Source: Streptomyces indicus
Lineage (GTDB): Bacteria; Actinomycetota; Actinomycetes; Streptomycetales; Streptomycetaceae
Reading direction: 5' to 3'
DNA length: 64,000 nucleotides
Assembly (NCBI RefSeq): GCF_900100315.1
Contig: NZ_FNFF01000009.1
Coordinates: 186,001 to 250,000, forward strand
Shown here one piece after another: positions 29,549-37,725 of this stretch (its first letter is position 1; every line of letters begins with the position of its first letter). The notes under the pieces were generated by a model, which worked only from the letters and a program-made list of their open reading frames with translations, was not told where the DNA came from and did no database searches. Position numbers and translations under genes: made by a program.

Positions 29549-30574
29549 GTGTCGTTGTACTGGCGGATCTTCGCCCTGAACGCCGTGGTGCTCGGTACGG
29601 CCACGGCCCTGCTGCTGTGGGCGCCGGTGACCGTCTCCGTGCCCGTGCTGCTCACCGAGGCGATCATCCTGGTGGCGGGGCTCGGGGTGATGCTGGTGGC
29701 CAACGCCGCGCTGCTGCGGCTCGGCCTGGCTCCGCTCGGCCGGCTCACGAAGCTGATGACCACGGTGGATCTGCTGCGTCCCGGCCAGCGTCTGCCCGCG
29801 TCGGGCGGCGGTGAAGTGGCCGAGGTGATCCGCTCGTTCAACGCGATGCTGGAGCGCCTCGAACAGGAACGGGCCACGAGCAGCGCCCGCGCCCTGCTGG
29901 CCCAGGAGAGCGAACGCCGCCGTATCGCGCAGGAGTTGCACGACGAGGTCGGGCAGACGATGACCGCGGTCCTGCTCGGTCTCAAGCGTGCCGCGGACGA
30001 GGCGCCCGACCCGCTGCGCAAGGAGCTGCACGAGGCGCAGGAGATCACCCGCGAGAGCCTCGACGAGGTCCGCCGCCTGGTGCGCAGGCTGCGCCCCGGC
30101 GTCCTGGACGACCTGGGTCTGGTGAGCGCCCTGACCTCGCTCACCGAGGACTTCGCCACGCACACCGGACTGCGGATCACCCGCAGCTTCGGCACCTCAC
30201 CCGCCGGGACGGGCGGACGGCCCCTCTCCCGCGGACAGCAGGGGCCCGGCGCGGAACAGGGCCCGCCCGGCCTGCCCGCCCTCACCCCGGAGACCGAACT
30301 GGTCCTGTACCGCGTCGCCCAGGAGTCGCTCACCAACGCCGCGCGGCACGCGGACGCGCGGAAGGTCACCGTCGCCCTGGAACACACCGGCGAGGACGTG
30401 GTCCTGACGGTCACCGACGACGGCACCGGCATCGAGGCGCCGCGCGAGGGGGCCGGCATCCGCGGGATGCGCGAGCGGGCCCTGCTCATCGGGGGCCGCC
30501 TCGACATCACCCCCGCACCCGGCGCCGGCACCCGGGTCCGGCTCAGCACCCCCGTTTCCAGGAAGCAGCCCTGA
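29549..30574 (+). CDS. NarL-partner sensor histidine kinase (HisKA_3 class)
   Basis: 341 residues from GTG 29549 (VSLYWRIFALNAVV); GTG 29540 is an alternative. Two N-terminal membrane segments (about 8-27 and 32-58) with almost no outer loop, then HAMP (APLGRLTKLMTTVDLL), the dimerisation motif ERRRIAQELHDEVGQ with phospho-His131, and an HATPase domain (QESLTNAARHA ... DDGTGIEAPREGAGIRGMRERA). A GP/Q-rich insert (about 232-255) separates HisKA_3 and HATPase. The tiny outer loop suggests an intramembrane or cytoplasmic signal. The regulator gene follows 2 bases after the stop. From memory this pair resembles SCO6163/SCO6162. Confidence 0.92.
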   Translation: MSLYWRIFALNAVVLGTATALLLWAPVTVSVPVLLTEAIILVAGLGVMLVANAALLRLGLAPLGRLTKLMTTVDLLRPGQRLPASGGGEVAEVIRSFNAMLERLEQERATSSARALLAQESERRRIAQELHDEVGQTMTAVLLGLKRAADEAPDPLRKELHEAQEITRESLDEVRRLVRRLRPGVLDDLGLVSALTSLTEDFATHTGLRITRSFGTSPAGTGGRPLSRGQQGPGAEQGPPGLPALTPETELVLYRVAQESLTNAARHADARKVTVALEHTGEDVVLTVTDDGTGIEAPREGAGIRGMRERALLIGGRLDITPAPGAGTRVRLSTPVSRKQP

Positions 30575-30576
30575 CC

Positions 30577-31260
30577 ATGTCCGACGTGACCCCGCCCGCA
30601 CGGGCGGACCTGCGCACGATCCGCATCCTGCTCGCCGACGACCACGCGCTGGTCCGCCGCGGTGTACGGCTCATCCTCGACCAGGAGCCGGACCTCCAGG
30701 TGGTCGCCGAGGCCGGCGACGGGGCCGAGGCGATCGACCTCGCCCGCTCCCACGACCTGGACCTGGCCGTGCTCGACATCGCCATGCCGCGTCTGACGGG
30801 ACTCCAGGCCGTACGGGAACTGACCGCGCTCAAGCCGGGGTTGCGGGTCCTGATGCTGACCATGCACGACAACGAGCAGTACTTCTTCCAGGCCCTGAAG
30901 GCGGGGGCGAGCGGCTACGTACTGAAGTCGGTGGCCGACCGCGACCTCGTGGCCGCGTGCCGCGCCGCGATGCGCGACGAGCCCTTCCTGTACCCCGGCG
31001 CGGTGACGGCGCTGATCCGCAACTACCTCGACCGCGTGCGCCACGGCAAGGAGGCCCCCGACCAGATCCTCACGCCGCGCGAGGAGGAGGTCCTGAAGCT
31101 GGTGGCGGAGGGGCACTCCTCGAAGGAGATCGCCGATCTGCTGTTCATCAGCATCAAGACGGTCCAGCGGCACCGCGGCAACCTGCTGCACAAACTCGGC
31201 CTGCGCGACCGCCTGGAGCTCACCCGGTACGCGATCCGCGTCGGCCTGATCGAACCCTGA
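30577..31260 (+). CDS. NarL/LuxR-family response regulator
   Basis: 227 residues. Receiver domain with DDH (21-23), phospho-Asp67 in LAVLDIAMP and the Lys of GYVLKSV; C-terminal LuxR-type helix-turn-helix (LTPREEEVLKLVAEGHSSKEIADLLFISIKTVQRHR). It is 2 bases after the kinase stop, so co-translated with it. Target genes are unknown; the immediately downstream secreted protein and secDF are plausible because they follow in the same direction. Confidence 0.94.
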   Translation: MSDVTPPARADLRTIRILLADDHALVRRGVRLILDQEPDLQVVAEAGDGAEAIDLARSHDLDLAVLDIAMPRLTGLQAVRELTALKPGLRVLMLTMHDNEQYFFQALKAGASGYVLKSVADRDLVAACRAAMRDEPFLYPGAVTALIRNYLDRVRHGKEAPDQILTPREEEVLKLVAEGHSSKEIADLLFISIKTVQRHRGNLLHKLGLRDRLELTRYAIRVGLIEP

Positions 31261-31262
31261 CC

Positions 31263-31685
31263 GTGCACCCCGACGTCCGCACGACCCCTCGCTGCCGTAC
31301 CGCCCGGCGCCCGGCCGCCGCGCTCCTGGCGGCCGTCGTCCTGGCGCTGCTCGCCGTCCTCGGCGCCGCGGGGCCCTCCCCTGCCGCGCCACTCCACCAG
31401 CCGGCCGTCACGGCGGCCTCGGCGGCCGACCACCACCGTCCCGCCCGCCCGCACGCCGACGACGGCTGCGAGCCCGACTGCGGCGTACGGGCGGCGACGC
31501 GCAAGGACTCCCCGGCCGAACACCCGGCTCCCCGCGGCCCGTTCACCGCCCGCGGCAAGGAAACCGCCCTGCCCGCCCCGGGCCGGGCCCGCGCCCCGGC
31601 GCCGGCCGCCCGCCTCCCCATCCCGGATCCGCACGCTCCCCGCGCGGACCGCGGCCGCGCACCTCCCACGCACTCCGGTACCTGA
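31263..31685 (+). CDS. Secreted or membrane-anchored Pro/Ala-rich protein, unknown function
   Basis: 140 residues from GTG 31263, 2 bases after the regulator stop. An Arg-rich start is followed by a hydrophobic core (AAALLAAVVLALLAVLGAAG) and PSPAAP, a plausible signal peptide. The mature part is His-, Asp- and Pro-rich with a single CEPDCG pair that could form a disulfide or bind metal. No family recognised; about 50 residues at the end are low complexity. Tight spacing to the two-component genes and normal codon bias make it a real gene more likely than not. Confidence 0.65.
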   Translation: MHPDVRTTPRCRTARRPAAALLAAVVLALLAVLGAAGPSPAAPLHQPAVTAASAADHHRPARPHADDGCEPDCGVRAATRKDSPAEHPAPRGPFTARGKETALPAPGRARAPAPAARLPIPDPHAPRADRGRAPPTHSGT

Positions 31686-31699
31686 CACCTGGACCCGGC

Positions 31700-31779
31700 C
31701 CGCGTCCGCCCCACGGACCCGGACCACGGCCGACCGACCGACGGACCACACCGCGTCCGCCCCACGGACCCGGACCACG
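31700..31779. repeat. 29-bp direct repeat, 51 bases apart
   Basis: A 29-base word beginning CCGCGTCCGCCCCACGG occurs at 31700-31728 and again exactly at 31751-31779, with a shorter third echo to about 31795, in the 179-base spacer before secDF. Confidence 0.8.
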
Positions 31780-31864
31780 TCCGACCCACGGACCCAGACC
31801 GCCCCCCAGAGCTTCGGCCCCCACGCGCCGAAGCTCTCCGAGGTGCGCCCACCGGAGGCCCCCT

Positions 31865-34105
31865 TTGAACCGCTCCCTGCGCGTGAGAGCCCTGCTCGCC
31901 CTCACCGTGATCGCCGTATCCCTGTACATCGCCGTGACCGTGCCCGTCCGTCTCGGGCTCGATCTGCGCGGCGGCACCCAGATCGTCCTGGAGACCCGCT
32001 CGACCGCCACCACCGACGCCGACCGTGACGCAACCGACCGCACGCTGGAGGTGCTGCGCGGCCGCATCGACGCGCTCGGCGTCGCCGAACCCACCCTCGT
32101 GCGCTCCGGCGAGAAACGGATCATCGTCGAACTGCCGGGCGTCCAGGACCCGGAGAAGGCCGCCGACGTCCTCGGCCGCACCGCCCAGCTCACCTTCCAC
32201 CCGGTGCTCGGCACCGCCGAAAGCCCCGACGACACCACCCGCCCGCTGCCCAAGCGCCCCCGCGAGCGCGTCCTGCCCGACGAGGACGGTGCGCTCCTGC
32301 GCCTGGGCGGCGCCCGGTTGACCGGGGAGCACGTGAAGGAGGCGGCCGCCCGCATCGACCAGCAGAACGGGGCCGGCTGGCACGTCACGGTGGACTTCGC
32401 GGGCGCCGGCACCACCGGCTGGTCCCGGCTGACCGGCGCGGCCGCCTGCCATCCCGCGGGCGATCCGCAGCGCCGGGTCGCGATCGTCCTCGACGACAAG
32501 GTGATCTCCTCGCCGCAGGTCGACCCGTCCGTCACCTGCAACACCGGGATCCCCGGCGGCTCCACGCAGATCACCGGCTCCTTCGACGCGGACGAGGCCC
32601 GCGAACTCGCCCTCCTGATCAACGGCGGCGCCCTGCCCGTCCCGGTGGAGACCGTCGAACAGCGCACGGTCGGCGCGACCCTGGGCGCGCAGGCCATCAC
32701 CGCGAGCGCCTGGGCCGCGGCCGTCGGCACCGCCCTCACAGCGGTGTTCATCACCGTCCTCTACCGGCTGCTCGGCGCGCTCGCCACAACCGCCCTGGTC
32801 TGCTACGGACTTGTCTCCTACGCCGCCCTGGCCGCGCTCGGCGCCACGCTGACCCTGCCGGGCCTGGCCGGTTTCGTGCTCGCGATCGGCATGGCCGTGG
32901 ACGCCAACGTGCTGGTCTTCGAGCGGGCCCGCGAGGAGTACGCGGCCCGCCGGCGCCCCACGCCCCGCTCGGCCCTCGCCGCCGGGTTCCGCAAGGCGTT
33001 CAGCGCGGTCGCCGACTCCAACGTCACCACGCTGATCGCGGCCGGCCTGCTGTTCTTCCTCGCCTCGGGGCCGGTGAAGGGCTTCGGTGTCACGCTCGCC
33101 ATCGGGGTGCTCGCCTCGATGTTCAGCGCCTTGGTGATCACGCGTGTGCTCGCCGAGTACGCGGTGGACACCCGGCTCGTACGCCGCAGGCCCCGGCTCA
33201 GCGGCATCGCCACCACGGGCGCCGTCCGCGACCGGCTCACCCGCCGCGACCCGCAGCTGATGCGCCGCCCGCGCCGCTGGCTGGCCACCTCCGCCGCCCT
33301 GCTCGTGCTCGCCGGCGCGGGCATCGCGGTGCGCGGGGTGGACCTCGGCGTGGAGTTCACCGGCGGGCGGCTCATCGAGTACGCCACCGAGGGCCCGGCC
33401 GACGCCGACCGCGTCCGCGCCGGCCTCGCCGAGGCCGGCCACCCGCAGGCCGTCGTGCAGGCGTCCGGCGACTCGGGCCTGACCGTGCGCACCGGCTCGC
33501 TGACCAACGCCGAGGAGGCCGAGGTCACGGCCGCCGTACGGGAGGCCGCGGGCGGAGTCACCAAGGTGCGCGACGAGCTGATCGGCCCGAGCCTCGGCGA
33601 GGAGCTGCGCCGGGGCGCCCTGATCGCGCTCGCGGTGGCCCTCGGCGCCCAGCTGGTCTATCTCGCGGCCCGCTTCCGCTGGATGTTCTCGGCGGCCGCC
33701 GTCACGGCGCTCGCGCACGACGTGGTGATCCTCGTCGGGGTCTTCGCCTGGCTCGGCAAGCCGGTGGACGGCGCGTTCGTGGCGGCCCTGCTCACGGTCA
33801 TCGGCTACTCGGTCAACGACTCGGTGGTCCTCTTCGACCGCGTACGGGAACTGGTCCGCGCCGCCCCGAAGTCGCCCCTGCCCGACCTGACGAACCGCGC
33901 GATCCTCCAGACCCTGCCCCGCACGGTGAACACCGGCATGGGCGCGGCCTTCATCCTCACGGCCCTCGCCGTGCTCGGCGGCTCCTCGCTCACCGACTTC
34001 GCCCTGGCGCTCCTGATCGGCCTGGCGGTGGGCACGTACTCCTCGGTCTTCACGGCGGCTCCGCTGACCCTGGAACTCCGGCGCCGGTCCCGTACACGCT
34101 CCTGA
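31865..34105 (+). CDS. secDF: Fused SecD-SecF protein-export subunit
   Basis: 746 residues from TTG 31865 with GGAGG 7 bases upstream. SecD half (1-about 465): one N-terminal span, P1 domain beginning LGLDLRGGTQIVLE, the RGRIDALGVAEP segment, then five spans with GMAVDANVLVFERAREE. SecF half (about 466-746): span, VDLGVEFTGGRLIE, then spans with GYSVNDSVVLFDRVRE. Both halves keep the Asp and Arg residues used for proton-driven pulling of secreted proteins outside the membrane. Streptomyces usually also has separate secD and secF next to yajC, so this is the paralogue (compare SCO6160, from memory). It ends at a perfect 18-bp hairpin. Confidence 0.95.
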   Translation: MNRSLRVRALLALTVIAVSLYIAVTVPVRLGLDLRGGTQIVLETRSTATTDADRDATDRTLEVLRGRIDALGVAEPTLVRSGEKRIIVELPGVQDPEKAADVLGRTAQLTFHPVLGTAESPDDTTRPLPKRPRERVLPDEDGALLRLGGARLTGEHVKEAAARIDQQNGAGWHVTVDFAGAGTTGWSRLTGAAACHPAGDPQRRVAIVLDDKVISSPQVDPSVTCNTGIPGGSTQITGSFDADEARELALLINGGALPVPVETVEQRTVGATLGAQAITASAWAAAVGTALTAVFITVLYRLLGALATTALVCYGLVSYAALAALGATLTLPGLAGFVLAIGMAVDANVLVFERAREEYAARRRPTPRSALAAGFRKAFSAVADSNVTTLIAAGLLFFLASGPVKGFGVTLAIGVLASMFSALVITRVLAEYAVDTRLVRRRPRLSGIATTGAVRDRLTRRDPQLMRRPRRWLATSAALLVLAGAGIAVRGVDLGVEFTGGRLIEYATEGPADADRVRAGLAEAGHPQAVVQASGDSGLTVRTGSLTNAEEAEVTAAVREAAGGVTKVRDELIGPSLGEELRRGALIALAVALGAQLVYLAARFRWMFSAAAVTALAHDVVILVGVFAWLGKPVDGAFVAALLTVIGYSVNDSVVLFDRVRELVRAAPKSPLPDLTNRAILQTLPRTVNTGMGAAFILTALAVLGGSSLTDFALALLIGLAVGTYSSVFTAAPLTLELRRRSRTRS

Positions 34106-34110
34106 AAACC

Positions 34111-34151
34111 AGAAGATCCCGTCCGGTCGAGACGACCGGACGGGATCTTCT
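34111..34151. terminator. Perfect 18-bp hairpin after secDF and tRNA-Ala
   Basis: AGAAGATCCCGTCCGGTC at 34111-34128 pairs without mismatch with 34134-34151. It lies 6 bases after the secDF stop and 7 bases past the 3' end of the convergent tRNA gene, so it serves both. Confidence 0.93.
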
Positions 34152-34157
34152 GTCCTG

Positions 34158-34230
<73 letters not shown>

Positions 34231-34364
34231 TTGCTTGTGTCCGCCTCGGTGTTCCTCGCGGTTTCCCTCGGCGACGTCGACAACAGTACACGGTCCCCCC
34301 GGTCATCCACCAAATCCTTTGTCGCGACCATGATCAACAGCGGGGGCGGGTGCGCCGCAGCCGG

Positions 34365-34370
34365 TACTGT
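34365..34370 (+). promoter_or_regulatory. Candidate -10 box for the GT87 gene
   Basis: TACTGT ending 8 bases before the GTG start; it implies a transcript beginning at or within two bases of the start codon (leaderless). No clear -35. Confidence 0.4.
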
Positions 34371-34378
34371 CGGGCGGC

Positions 34379-35701
34379 GTGACCTCCTTGGGACGAACCG
34401 CCACGCACACCGACGAGGACCGGCAGAGCACCCCGGCCGCGCAGCCCGGACGCCGATTGCCGCTCGCCGTGCTCGTGTGCCTGGTGTCGTTCACCGCGTT
34501 CTGGATCACCCAGCGCCTCGCGGGCGTCACGCTCCTGGACGTGATGGTCTACCGCGCCGAGGGCTGGACGGTGCGCAACGGCGGCGACCTGTACGCGATG
34601 ACGGCCACGGTCTCCAACCTGCCCACCACGTACCCGCCCTTCGCCGCCCTCCTCTTCACCCCGCTCACGTTGCTCGGCGTCCCCGAGATGCGGACTTTCG
34701 CGACGGGCTTCAACCTGCTGCTCGTCCTCGCCCTGGTGTATCTGGCGCTGCGGCTCATCGGGACCGAGGAGCGCCGCGCACGGCTCACGGGCGCGCTGTG
34801 GATCTCCGCCGCGCTCGTATGGTGCGAGCCGGTGTGGACGACCCTGCGCTACGGGCAGATCAATCTGCTGCTCGCGGTGTTCGTGCTGTGGGATCTCACC
34901 CGCAGGCCCGGCAACCGCTGGGCGGGCGTGGGCATCGGTCTGGCCGCCGCGATCAAGCTGACGCCCGCGCTGTTCGCGGTGCTGCTCGCGCTCGCGGGCG
35001 TCGTCACGGCCGTGCGGCGTGTGCGGGCCGGGGAGCCGTGGTGGAACGTGCACCTGCGCCGGGCGGTGACGGCCACCGGCACGTTCCTGGCCATGACGGT
35101 GGCCTCGGCGGTCGTGCTGCCGTACGACTCCAAGCGGTTCTGGACGGAGATGGTGTTCTCCGCGAGCCGCCCCGGCCAGGCCGAGGACACCGCGAACCAG
35201 TCCCTGCGCGGGGTGTTCGCGCGGCTCCTCGGCACCACCGACCCGGGTCTGTGGTGGGCGGTCGCGGCAGGCGCGGCGGGCCTGTTCGGCCTTGCGGTGG
35301 CGGTGCGTTCGCTCCTGAAGGGGCACACGGCGTGGGCGGTCACCGCGTGCGCCGTGACCGCCCTCCTGATCAGTCCGGTGTCCTGGTCGCACCACTGGGT
35401 GTGGGCGGTCCCGGTCCTGATGCTCCTGTTCACCGAGGTCCGCCGCACGGGGAGCCGCGCGCTGAAGGCGGGCACGGCGGCGGTGGCCCTGGTCTTCTTC
35501 TCGTACTCACTGTGGTGGGTCCCGCACGCGGGCACCAGCAGGACGGTGCGGCCCGAACTCGACCAGAACGTGGGCGAGTTCCTGCTCTCGGCCGGCTATG
35601 CGCTGGCCGGTCTCGGCTTCCTGGCGTACGCGGCGCTACGGGTACGCAGCACCCGTGGCGCGAAGGTCGAGCTGCCCGCTCAGGCGGTCGCGAACGAGTA
35701 G
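34379..35701 (+). CDS. GT87-family polyprenyl-phosphate-mannose-type mannosyltransferase
   Basis: 440 residues, GTG start. About ten membrane segments. Family features: an acidic residue pair after the first span (LLDVMVYRAEGWTVRNGGDLY, Asp in the first outer loop as catalytic residue), TYPPFAALLFTPL, LRYGQINLLLA, LAAAIKLTPALF and SPVSWSHHWVW. GT-C enzymes such as PimE use polyprenyl-phosphate-mannose outside the membrane to extend lipid or wall glycans. There are several such paralogues per Streptomyces genome; the acceptor here is unknown. The 3' end overlaps the convergent small gene at 35680 by 22 bases. Confidence 0.85.
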   Translation: MTSLGRTATHTDEDRQSTPAAQPGRRLPLAVLVCLVSFTAFWITQRLAGVTLLDVMVYRAEGWTVRNGGDLYAMTATVSNLPTTYPPFAALLFTPLTLLGVPEMRTFATGFNLLLVLALVYLALRLIGTEERRARLTGALWISAALVWCEPVWTTLRYGQINLLLAVFVLWDLTRRPGNRWAGVGIGLAAAIKLTPALFAVLLALAGVVTAVRRVRAGEPWWNVHLRRAVTATGTFLAMTVASAVVLPYDSKRFWTEMVFSASRPGQAEDTANQSLRGVFARLLGTTDPGLWWAVAAGAAGLFGLAVAVRSLLKGHTAWAVTACAVTALLISPVSWSHHWVWAVPVLMLLFTEVRRTGSRALKAGTAAVALVFFSYSLWWVPHAGTSRTVRPELDQNVGEFLLSAGYALAGLGFLAYAALRVRSTRGAKVELPAQAVANE

Positions 35702-35913
35702 AAGCGCTTCAGGGTGCAGTGCTCGTCGAGCAGCCGCCCGTAGATCGGCTCGCCCTCGAGTTCACGGTAGGTCTCGATGGGGTCGCCCTTTATGATCAGC
35801 GCCCGCGCGCACTCCTCGCACCAGTACTGGTACTCGGGGTTGACCGGTTCCATGTCGCGGACGATGGGCGTACCGCTGCCGCACCAGTCGCACTTTCTCC
35901 TGTGTGCCCCCAT
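35680..35913 (-). CDS. Small zinc-ribbon-like protein
   Basis: 77 residues: MGAHRRKCDWCGSGTPIVRD, then WCEECARALIIKGDPIETYRE and LKRFYSFATA. The Cys pairs (C8-x2-C11 and C32-x2-C35) make a treble-clef or zinc-ribbon likely. Soluble, no membrane segment. Three bases downstream of the next small zinc-ribbon gene, so co-translated. No function known; frequent in streptomycetes. Confidence 0.82.
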   Translation of the reverse strand: MGAHRRKCDWCGSGTPIVRDMEPVNPEYQYWCEECARALIIKGDPIETYRELEGEPIYGRLLDEHCTLKRFYSFATA

Positions 35914-35916
35914 CGC

Positions 35917-36120
35917 TCAGCTCCAGCTGTGGCCGCAGGCCGTGCACACGTAGGAGATCCCGCCGTTGTCACCGAGCACCTGGGCGACATGGGCGGAACC
36001 GCAGGACGGACAGATCAGAGCGGTCGGGACGAGGGTCCGGCCACCGGGAAGCCGCGCGCAGCCCTGGGTCTCGGCCACGTCGAGGAGGGTGCCGTCCTCC
36101 TCGAGGTTGCTCCCAGGCAT
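35917..36120 (-). CDS. Small zinc-ribbon protein with C-terminal C2C2 motif
   Basis: 67 residues from ATG 36120, which has a strong GGGAGGGAGGAG ribosome site. The last 35 residues carry CPSC ... CTAC (ALICPSCGSAHVAQVLGDNG, then ISYVCTACGHSWS), a classic zinc ribbon like those of transcription factors or ribosomal proteins. The first half is plain. It starts the two-gene unit with 35680-35913. Function unknown. Confidence 0.85.
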   Translation of the reverse strand: MPGSNLEEDGTLLDVAETQGCARLPGGRTLVPTALICPSCGSAHVAQVLGDNGGISYVCTACGHSWS

Positions 36121-36200
36121 CGCGCTCCTCCCTCCCGTGGGGACCGCCGTCGTCCCCCCGATCCCGGCCCGCCCGATTCTGCCACGCTCGCCCGGATGGG

Positions 36201-37631
36201 TCAGCGACGTACGCGTACCAGTCCGGACACGGCGCCCAGAAATGCGGCCCCGGCCAGCGCGAATGCCGTGATGAGAAGGGCGTCGGCGGATTCCTGGGGG
36301 CCGCCGAGCGGCCGGCTCAGGAAAACGGTGCCGAACACGGCCACCCCGGAGAGCTGGCCGAGCTGGAGCACGGTGGTGAGCAGTCCGCTGGCGTCCGCCG
36401 CGTCCTCGGGCCGCACGGTGGCCAGGGCCCGTGTGAAAGTGGGGCTGTAGGCCAGGGACATGCCCGTACCGCCGAGCGCGAAGGCCACGAGGAGGCCGAG
36501 GCCGCCCCCGCCGCCGTCCCGCAGCACGAGCCCGAGCGCGAGCGTGGACAGGGCGGTGAGCACGAACCCGGCCGGAACCAGGGCCTGTTGGAGCCGCGCC
36601 GGCCACTTGCGCCAGTTCAGGCCGACCACGCCGAAGAGGATCGCGCCGGGCGCGAAGGTGAGCCCGGTGCGCAGCGCGCTCTGCCCGAGGCCGCCCTGGA
36701 GATGCAGCGCGAGCACGAACATCAGGCCCGCGTTCCCGGCCATCACCAGGACGATCCGCAGCACGGCCGACCCCATCCCGGGCACCCGCAGCACCCGCGG
36801 CGCGATCAGCGGGGCGCCGCCGCGCCGGGCCAGCCTCCGCTCGTACGCGATGAACAGCGCGAGCAGCACGGCGCTGCCCGCGAGCGACAGCCAGGACCAC
36901 AGCGGCCAGTCCTGCTCCTGCCCCAGCACGAGCGGCACGGTGAACAGGGAGACGGCGCCGGCGAGCAGCAGGAGCCCGGGCAGGTCGAAGCCGCGGGCGC
37001 GCGAGGGTGCGGTGTCGGCGGGCAGCACCCTCGGGCCGAGCACCAACAGGGCAAGTCCCACCGGCACGTTGACCAGGAACACCGGCCGCCAGCCCGCCCC
37101 GAACAGATCGGCGCTCACCAGCACTCCGCCGAGCACCTGGCCTGCCGCCGCTCCCCCGGCGAGCACGGCCGCGTACACGCCGAGGGCTCGCGCCCTGGCC
37201 TCACCGGCGAAGGTGCGCTGGATCAGGCTGAGCACCTGCGGGATCATCACGGCCGCGCCCGCGCCCTGCGCCAGCCGGAACGCGATCAGCTGGCCGGTGC
37301 TCTGCGCGAGGCCGCAGGCCAGCGAGGCGGCGGTGAACAGCGCGAGCCCGGCCAGGTACATCCGCCGGTGCCCGAACCGGTCGCCGAGTCGCGCCCCGGT
37401 GATCAGGAGCACCGCGTACGCGACGGTGTAGCCGGCCACCACCAGTTGCAGTCCCGCCCCGCTCGCGCCGAGCTCCGCGCGGATGGTGGTGGCGGCGACA
37501 TTGACGATGAACACGTCGAGCAGGGCCATGAACTGGGCCGCGAGCACCACCGCGAGCAGCCGCCCCGGGCGCACGGACCGGCGGTTGTCGGCGCCGGCCG
37601 CTTTACTGGGATGTGCAGTTGTCGTCGTCAT
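36201..37631 (-). CDS. MFS drug-export permease (DHA2-like, 14 spans)
   Basis: 476 residues from ATG 37631 (MTTTTAHPSKAAGADNRRS). About 14 membrane segments; motif A GARLGDRFGHRRMYLAG, motif C region GPLLGGVLV-like (AGQVLGGVLVSADLF) and the first-span motif FMALLDVFIVNVAATTI typical of DHA2 proton/drug antiporters such as EmrB/QacA. It would export a hydrophobic compound from the cytoplasm. It is divergent from the XRE/MmyB-type regulator at 37726 (94 bases), an arrangement in which the regulator usually controls the pump. A longer frame upstream runs into the regulator region and is not used. Confidence 0.92.
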   Translation of the reverse strand: MTTTTAHPSKAAGADNRRSVRPGRLLAVVLAAQFMALLDVFIVNVAATTIRAELGASGAGLQLVVAGYTVAYAVLLITGARLGDRFGHRRMYLAGLALFTAASLACGLAQSTGQLIAFRLAQGAGAAVMIPQVLSLIQRTFAGEARARALGVYAAVLAGGAAAGQVLGGVLVSADLFGAGWRPVFLVNVPVGLALLVLGPRVLPADTAPSRARGFDLPGLLLLAGAVSLFTVPLVLGQEQDWPLWSWLSLAGSAVLLALFIAYERRLARRGGAPLIAPRVLRVPGMGSAVLRIVLVMAGNAGLMFVLALHLQGGLGQSALRTGLTFAPGAILFGVVGLNWRKWPARLQQALVPAGFVLTALSTLALGLVLRDGGGGGLGLLVAFALGGTGMSLAYSPTFTRALATVRPEDAADASGLLTTVLQLGQLSGVAVFGTVFLSRPLGGPQESADALLITAFALAGAAFLGAVSGLVRVRR

Positions 37632-37725
37632 GGCAGCGAGCCTGACGGCGTTGCGGTACGGGTAACGAGAGCCCGCGCATACGGGTACTGACAGCACCTG
37701 GCACACCGGGCGGACCGGCTCGACC

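Noticed and set aside
31263..31685. Reading the secreted-protein region as only a trailer of the regulator gene
   Set aside because: A clear signal-peptide pattern directly after a 2-base gap and consistent codon bias make a gene more likely, though confidence is kept moderate.
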